Positions 58,013 to 64,000 of a stretch of 64,000 bases of DNA are shown piece by piece (within the stretch, counting starts at the first letter, position 1; every line of letters begins with the position of its first letter). The translations under genes were made by a program, and so were the position numbers. The stretch is from Atherinomorus stipes (taxonomy: Eukaryota > Chordata > Actinopteri > Atheriniformes > Atherinidae). The stretch covers positions 62,001-126,000 of the forward strand of contig JALJCO010001073.1 of assembly GCA_023101725.1 (NCBI GenBank). Reading direction: 5' to 3'. The notes below the pieces were generated by a model. That model saw nothing but the letters and a program-made list of their open reading frames with translations, made no database searches and had not been told where the DNA came from.

Positions 58013-58689
58013 TTAGGCCTATACGTTTCACAAATCAGAAACAGTGCTTTAATTAAGCACTGTTAGATGGATCTTTAATTAACCTACAGTCCCTAAAGAA
58101 CATCTGAGTCCAGGTTTGAAAAGTCTACGTGTTGTAGTTTTTACACAGGACCTCGTTAAATGTTGTCAGTTGAAAATTGAGTGGAATTCCTCTTTAAGCC
58201 AAAATCGAAACAGAAGCTGGGAAAGGAGTTGCTGCTAACTTCAGCCTTGTTTTTTTTGTTGGGGAGTTTCATGTTGACTTTTTCATATTGTTTTTAAGGA
58301 GGAAAAAAAGTCACCACTGTGATGTCTTACCTTTTACTTTCCTGCTGAAAAGCTGAGGTGTTGTAACTGCTGCTTTCTCTCATATTTTCTGTCCATCTCC
58401 GCTCTCATCATCATGCTGATACTTTAATTTGACTGCTGCTCTCCTCTGCACATGCGCACACGGAGCTGACAAATTTACTTTAGCTTCATCTGACATCAAG
58501 GACGGAGGCTAATCGGACCTCGAACTTCCCCCCCCCACACACACACACACTCGCTCACACACCACACCAACAGGAAATAGGCTGGACCTTCATGCATTTA
58601 TGGTGCGTTCAAGTGCTGGTAGAAAGTTGGGTCATTTGGATTTTTATCTGATTTTTTTTTATCAAGAAAAGGTGGTTAAACAGTAAATT

Positions 58690-59550
58690 CAGACCCAGGG
58701 CTAGACACAAAACGTCTGGGGCGGGGGCCCGGGGAAAAAAGGGGGGGTTTTTGCGGGGGGGAAAAAAAAAGTTGCAGGGAGACACAAAGCATCTGGGGGT
58801 GAAGCCCGGGAAAAATAAGTGGGGAAAAAATGAAAAAGGGGAATACACGCCTCGTGTCCGAACTTGGTGTAAAAAGGAAAGGCCCACCTCCGCGAATAAA
58901 TTCCCCGCTTTCTCAGAAAAGAAAAAAACACAACCCCACTAAAATTTCGATAAAAAAGAAATAGAAAGGGAAAAGATTTTCAGAGGAAGGGGGCACTTTA
59001 TAATAAAAAAGAGAGTGTTGGGGGGGAGAACAACGGCGGTAGAATAATCAGCTGATGCGATTACGAGGTAATACTTTAAAAAAATACACATAAAAAAGGG
59101 TATTCCCCCCGAAAAGGGGGGGGAGAGAAAAAAAGAGATCATATTGTCAAATAAAAGAAAGCATAACAGCAATAAAACAGGAACAAGACTACAAAACTCT
59201 GTAAAGTAGATAAAACAATCAAAGAGAAGGAGGAAGGGAGAAAGGTAAAGGGAAAAAAAAAATAAAAAAACGGGGGGGGAGAGTGGCAGGGTAAATATAA
59301 GGATAGAGTATAAGGGAAAATGGGGAAAAAACAGAAGAGCTAAGGCTTTTTGGAGTCCCAGGGGGGAAAGGGGAGGAAAGATAATTTTATAAGTAAAGAA
59401 GAAAGGAAGAGAGGGTGGGGGTGGGAAGGGAATAAAATTTTAATTTAGTGGAGGGATGGAATTTACTTATCATCATATTAAATTAAAAAAAAGAAATATT
59501 TAATAAAAAAGGAGGATAAGGGGGAGAAGAAAAAATGGGAATGGAAAAAT
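58690..59550. other. Extremely purine-biased low-complexity stretch
   Basis: The + strand is almost free of C/T over long runs and is full of short G- and A-homopolymers. 'acacaaarcrtctggggg' motifs recur at 58707 and 58782. It holds no gene. An assembly or base-calling artefact is a real alternative to a natural purine tract. Confidence 0.7.
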
Positions 59551-59734
59551 TGGTCGAGAGCTCTGCGGTTCAGTACAGTCAGCCATCCTACTTCCATGTT
59601 GGAAATTAGACACATAGAAAAACTATATTTAACACCAAATTAGTTTCTATAGTAGCGATGGGAACATATTTAGTTTATAAATGCCTGTATTTGACTTTTG
59701 GAACGTTTGAAAAGCATGATACAGCTCCTTTAAA

Positions 59735-60550
59735 GCACTTTGTTTCAGCTTTGGTTGGATTTTAAAGTCCTGCACACAACTGAATACTAAAAGTTGAGAA
59801 ACTTAAAATGAACAACATAAAACAGATAAAAACAGATGCATTTATGTACATGACATAAGAACTAAAATCAAACAACATGTCATAGGCAACAATAGTAGGC
59901 AATAACAATTAAACAACAAACACAAAGACCGTTATTCATTGCGTCACATTTGTGAAAAATGTATGACATTTGTGGGATTATAACATGTAAAGTTGCTTTT
60001 ATTACGTTTGCGGTTTATTACATTGGCGGGCATCACAGGGCCCACATTTATACAGGTACTTTATATATAGGGCCCTTTTAGCCAGCCTGCATGGGCTCCC
60101 CATGCAGGCTTAAAAGCCCTTTGAAAAATTCTCCCTAACAATCCAACAATGGTTTGATTAAAAAACTCTTCAGGGCAAGTAAATCTCAAAGTCATCAGCA
60201 AATCAATGGAATGCAACATGCTTCAATTTCATGAACCTTTGAATAACAATATTTTTTATAACTTTGTAATTCCCTAAAACATACTGTAAACATAAAACAT
60301 CTGCTGCAGACAAGCCATTATATTGTTTCTGCACTGACTTGTATCCTTGTGTGTTTGTCAGCTATGTTTTTCTTTTTTCCACATTAAATATTGCCATGTG
60401 ATGGTTGACAGCCTAAACCAGTCCTGCACGTACATGACATGCGGTCTTAACCCTCCTGGACATGTCTGTTAGACATCTGTGTGGTCCCGAAAAAGTAAAG
60501 CATAACCTCAGATATGCAGCACATTTTGTTTAGACATTAACTTTTAATGA
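59735..60550. other. Unclassified non-coding stretch with a small hairpin
   Basis: I see no gene. A perfect 12-bp hairpin lies at 60084-60110 (AGCCTGCATGGG, loop ctc). Confidence 0.45.
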
Positions 60551-60560
60551 ATGAAATGAA

Positions 60561-60778
60561 TCATGCAGAGAAGTCTTTCACAAATTCCGTGGACTGTTGA
60601 GAATCGGTCTTCACGTATTCTTCATACCAAAAGATGCTGCAGAAAAGTTTTAATGCCTCAAATCTATGTCTTTTCAAAATGGTTTGCTGCAGATTCAACA
60701 CTTGTCTCAGCGTTGCATTAATTAAGCCAACATGTTCTTTCTCATCAGTTGTCAGACCCGGTAAAACTTTACACCCAA
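60561..60778 (-). CDS. Candidate terminal coding exon, unknown protein
   Basis: On the minus strand 'ttgccatcatcag|ttggg' at about 60778 could be a 3' splice site. An open frame follows for about 72 codons and ends in a TGA at 60561-60563. It contains LPGLTTDEKEHVGLINATLR and FEALKLFCSIFWYEEYVKTD. The amino-acid mix looks more protein-like than the other ORFs here (amphipathic helices, few simple repeats). I do not recognise it and the upstream exons are not in view. It could also be a lost transposon protein or chance. Confidence 0.25.
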
Positions 60779-61136
60779 CTGATGATGGCAAAGTGAAACT
60801 GCCTACTCACTTATTCATGTAGTTAGATTGTCATGTGCTGTCCTGCCCCACCAACTGTAAAGGATATCAGGTGACTGAGGATCTTGACTAACAGCGCCCT
60901 AAATGACAGCACCGCTACAGATGGGAGCCTCTATCTAAAACTGGTGTTAGGGATGTTTACAGCACGGTGAAGTGTTTGTAACACTTATGCTGGAATAACA
61001 CAGGAGAGCTACAAACAGTGCAAGTTAAGTCTATATATTTGCGTTCAACCCACAGTTTAAACTAAAGCAGCTTATTTAAAGAGACACACTACTGAACTTC
61101 AGCACCCAATCAACCCCTAATGTGCACTCAGTCAGG

Positions 61137-61838
61137 CAAGTGGTGGGGAGCCCTGGTCCTCGAGGGCTGCTGTCCCTTCAGGTTTTCTGTAGCTGTGTTC
61201 GAAATCATCCACTCATCCACTTGCTCCCGATTCCCTACATAGTGTATATTATGTAATCCACTATATCATGTACACTATGTAGGGAACAACGGGAGGAGAT
61301 TTTGGATACTACATGGGGTGACGTCAGCAGATGCGCCAGGTATTGCTGCGACATGCAGAAGCGGTAGCTAACAGTTATGAACAATACACAGCTTTCCTGC
61401 TATGAAAAAACACCATTATTGTTAAAAGCTACACAACGAAAGAGCGGTCGGACTCCTCTCCCAGTTACCGCAGCTGCTGCACCATTTTCCTTCTTCTGCA
61501 ATCACAAAACACAGCCGCATTGCAATGTGGTATACCGGAGAAAAATGTAGGGTACATCGCTTGTATACTTACATTTGCGGTGCATTGTGGGTATTTTGTA
61601 GTTGACGATGTAGTGGATGAAAAGTAGCAAACAGAATTCGAACACTACAAAATGGCGTGCTTACCATATAGTTCACTACATCCGTGATAGGAAGCGATTT
61701 CAAACACAGCTCATCTGTCCCACTCCAGCACACCTGATTTAAATCAAATGGATCTAACAGCCTATCAAGTTCTGCACAGTGACTCACTGATTTGAATCAG
61801 GTGGAAGACCTGGAGGAGGACCAAGGTTCCCCACCGCC
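61137..61838. mobile_element. hAT-like MITE split by another MITE
   Basis: The left 'gggagccctggtcctcgagg' and right 'aggaccaaggttccccacc' are inverted, and the inside has 'acacctgatttaaatcaaa'. It is interrupted at 61191-61711. Confidence 0.7.
61191..61711. mobile_element. MITE with AGCTGTGTTCGAAATC ends
   Basis: The left AGCTGTGTTCGAAATC and reversed right AGCTGTGTTTGAAATC differ at one base. It carries the 'actatgtaggga' units usual for this fish family. The target duplication is not clear. Confidence 0.82.
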
Positions 61839-61842
61839 AGCC

Positions 61843-63820
61843 ACGTGCAGAGGGGGTGCCGAGGGGGCTGAGCACGTGCCCCTTTACCCCTTGGTGCCCA
61901 AAGTGCCCTTTTGTCTCCTTCTTTTTTTAAAAAATTATATATATATTTTTATTTTATTTTATTTATTGTTATTTATTCTTGTTGAGTTAAAGTTTGTTGG
62001 TGATGCCAAAAACAATAAATAAAAGGAAATAATAATTTAGATAACGTTACGGTTGGTCACATCCAAACGTCACTGCCCTGACGTGCCTACCTAGACGCGC
62101 CCAGACAAGCCCTGCAGCTCCAGACGGTAGTGTAGGAACCGCGAGGGAGGGAGCTATGAGCTGATGCTTCGGTGAGTAGGTTTAGCAAAGTGCAGCTCTG
62201 TGTATTCCTGCAAGATAACTGACAAAGTGAAGTGAGCATTCTTTTTGTGCGTCCTCTCTCTCTGGACACAAGATATAGCTGCTAGTTAAACACACGCAGC
62301 GTGCTGAGCAGAAAAGTTTGTCAGGAGGCTCCTTTTTAGAAAAAGGGAAAAGCCTATCCAAGATCCCAGAGCTAAAAGTGCCAAAGTCATTCTTGTTTGT
62401 CCCAAGTTGTCTCCATGCATGTATCAGCAGGCTACCAATGCTAGAGTAAAAGTTACTGTGTCACATTTTGTGACAATAAAGAGATTTGTATCATTTTACT
62501 GTCAAGTGAGTTTGAGTGAGGATTTTTCTGTTTAGAGGCAAAGAGGTCTTTATTAAGTAATTAAAGTAAAAATAAGCAGTACATGCATATATTCACATAG
62601 TTCTGGACTATTACAGTATAACTACAATAATATGAAGAATTTGAATTAAGATGTTTTCAACTTCTTACTTAAAGAACTTTAATTTAATTTTTATATTTTT
62701 TAAAAGGGAAAATCTATGGAGAGGAATGGACTTTAAAAAACCCAATAAACAAAAAAAAATCATCATAATAAACAAGGGCCCGGGGGGGAGGGGGGGAGGG
62801 GGGGGGTTTATAATTTTAAATTTAAACATAACATTTACATGCATATTAAATATAATTGTCCCTTACTGCCATTTGCAAAGTGGATAATAAAACTATCAAA
62901 CTAAAAAAAGTACAAATCACTTACATTAAAATATGTGATTTATATATTTGTGTGAGTAAACTCAGAATACCAAGACAAGCCTTATATTTATAAAGCTCCT
63001 CTTGGCAAAGTAAATCTGTTCAACACAATAAAGCAGCCAGATCATCATTCTGCTGCTGCCATGCTGGATAGGACAAGTAAAATAAATAAATTGATGAATA
63101 AATGATAAATAAATAATGATAGTAATTATAAAGGTGCCAAAATTTTTCAATTTTTTTCCTCTGATTTTATTAAAACTGGAAAGCAAGGACTACAGGAGGA
63201 GAAACCAGGTTAACAGTCCAGTGCTTAATGGTGATCTAATTAAATTAATATATTATCTTTCTATGTCTTAAATTACACAGCTTGGATTGTGGTTTTTTGG
63301 ATATAGGCTGTACCTCCACCCTCCTTTATACCTGCCCCCCATTAAGTTCCCCTTTTAGTTACAGATGATCAACTTGTTCTGCTTAGTTTAAACAGTCTTG
63401 ACTGCAGCCTCACTCAGCAGGAGTCTCCTACAAACAATCATGTCAGATCACTGTTATTTATTTCAATGTCACCTAAACACTTGTATAAGTGGCCACGATC
63501 TCCCCCATGTTTTTTTAGGGTCTGCTCAGCTGCTCAGTGGAACCACCACAAGCTTCCTCACAAACCACCTCCATAATGTCTCCATCAGGTAAAACATGGA
63601 CTACTTCTGCTTTGCACTGCCTCTTAACAAAAATGGGGGGTTTGGACAAAGATGTGGATGTTGTTGTTCCATGTTACATTCTTTATGAATATGAGTTGCT
63701 GCAATTCAACCAGTCACGTGACAGTATAAGGTCAGATTCTGTTTGCTGTTTCAAATTTGTGCTCACGTGCCCCTTTGTAACACTGAGCACCTGCCCCTCC
63801 AGAGGTCTCTGCACGGGCCT
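61843..63820. mobile_element. Possible element with (C)CGTGCAGAG inverted ends
   Basis: 'gccagccacgtgcagag' (61838-61854) is inverted against 'ctctgcacgggcctggcc' (63808-63825). Both sides also carry 'cacgtgccccttt' in direct order. The span includes poly-G near 62779-62807 and a polyadenylation-like AATAAA near 62476. No transposase is seen and the pairing could be chance copies. Confidence 0.35.
63519..63590 (+). other. Candidate short exon between splice-like sites
   Basis: 'catgtttttttag|ggtctg' and 'ctccatcag|gtaaaac' are good splice-site matches around a short open stretch (SAQLLSGTTTSFLTNHLHNV in one frame). No homologue is recognised and no flanking exon is seen. Confidence 0.15.
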
Positions 63821-64000
63821 GGCCACCGCTGATGTAGGCAGGGGTGGAAAATTCAGGTGACATAAAGAAAAAATCCTGCCATGTTTTTTGTTCAGCATGT
63901 ATATTTAGAAACAGGTGTTTTCACTAATGAGTTCATCTACCTGCAGAGGAGCTGTGCTAATTAAATTCAGCTGCTTTAGTGATTGGTTGGCCTGTAGGCC

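Larger units (their letters stand above)
56556..59729. mobile_element. TTAA-flanked element (AGGAGCNNTATCATG ends), 3.2 kb
   Basis: TTAA lies at 56552-56555 and 59730-59733. The ends AGGAGCCCTATCATG and (reversed) AGGAGCTGTATCATG differ at two bases. The interior has no recognised transposase. It includes a pyrimidine-rich minisatellite (57835-58010) and the purine-biased part 58690-59550. Confidence 0.85.

Overview
The window looks like intergenic or intronic DNA from a teleost fish, probably a percomorph. It is AT-rich, contains no long intact host gene, and is packed with transposable elements typical of fish: Tc1, piggyBac, hAT, PIF/Harbinger, L2- and Rex1-like LINEs, tRNA-derived SINEs and many MITEs. 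No bacterial or viral gene organisation is seen. Species cannot be named from the sequence alone.

Layout. At 1-8.7 kb two copies of a non-autonomous piggyBac-derived element lie about 2.3 kb apart. Copy A (1-2204) is broken by a 1.1-kb foldback element and a small MITE. Copy B (4549-8693) carries a full-length, TTAA-flanked piggyBac transposon (5549-8597), whose PGBD4-like transposase has two frameshifts and a perfect 31-bp hairpin at its stop codon. From 8.7 to 18 kb there are hAT-like MITEs, a candidate core promoter near 13.15 kb, and a truncated Tc1 element. From 18 to 28.5 kb there is a TIR-complete but decayed Tc1, a CACTG-ended element holding the second foldback copy, a hAT-like block, and a TTAA-flanked MITE nested in another. 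From 29 to 43 kb there is an L2 fragment split by a TTAA MITE, perfect hAT MITEs with 8-bp target duplications, a 2.6-kb hAT with nested elements, a HARBI1-like pseudogene and more MITEs.

From 43 to 54.3 kb there are Harbinger-like elements that keep the start of a Myb/SANT ORF, and a 5.25-kb insertion (48753-54005) inside a hAT-like MITE. That insertion holds a Rex1-like LINE, a Tc1 deletion derivative and a hAT that keeps its BED zinc-finger exon. From 55 to 64 kb there are two more TTAA-flanked elements, one containing a strongly purine-biased stretch that may be an assembly problem, plus two weak candidate host exons.

Main theme. The window is a stack of nested insertions with at least ten TTAA-flanked events. 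Two non-autonomous piggyBac relatives share ends with the piggyBac next to them, and a second group shares AG-beginning termini and no transposase. Related copies serve as empty sites for one another, so the order of insertion can be read from the sequence. Boundaries resting on matching target duplications are firm; superfamily names without a protein are inference.
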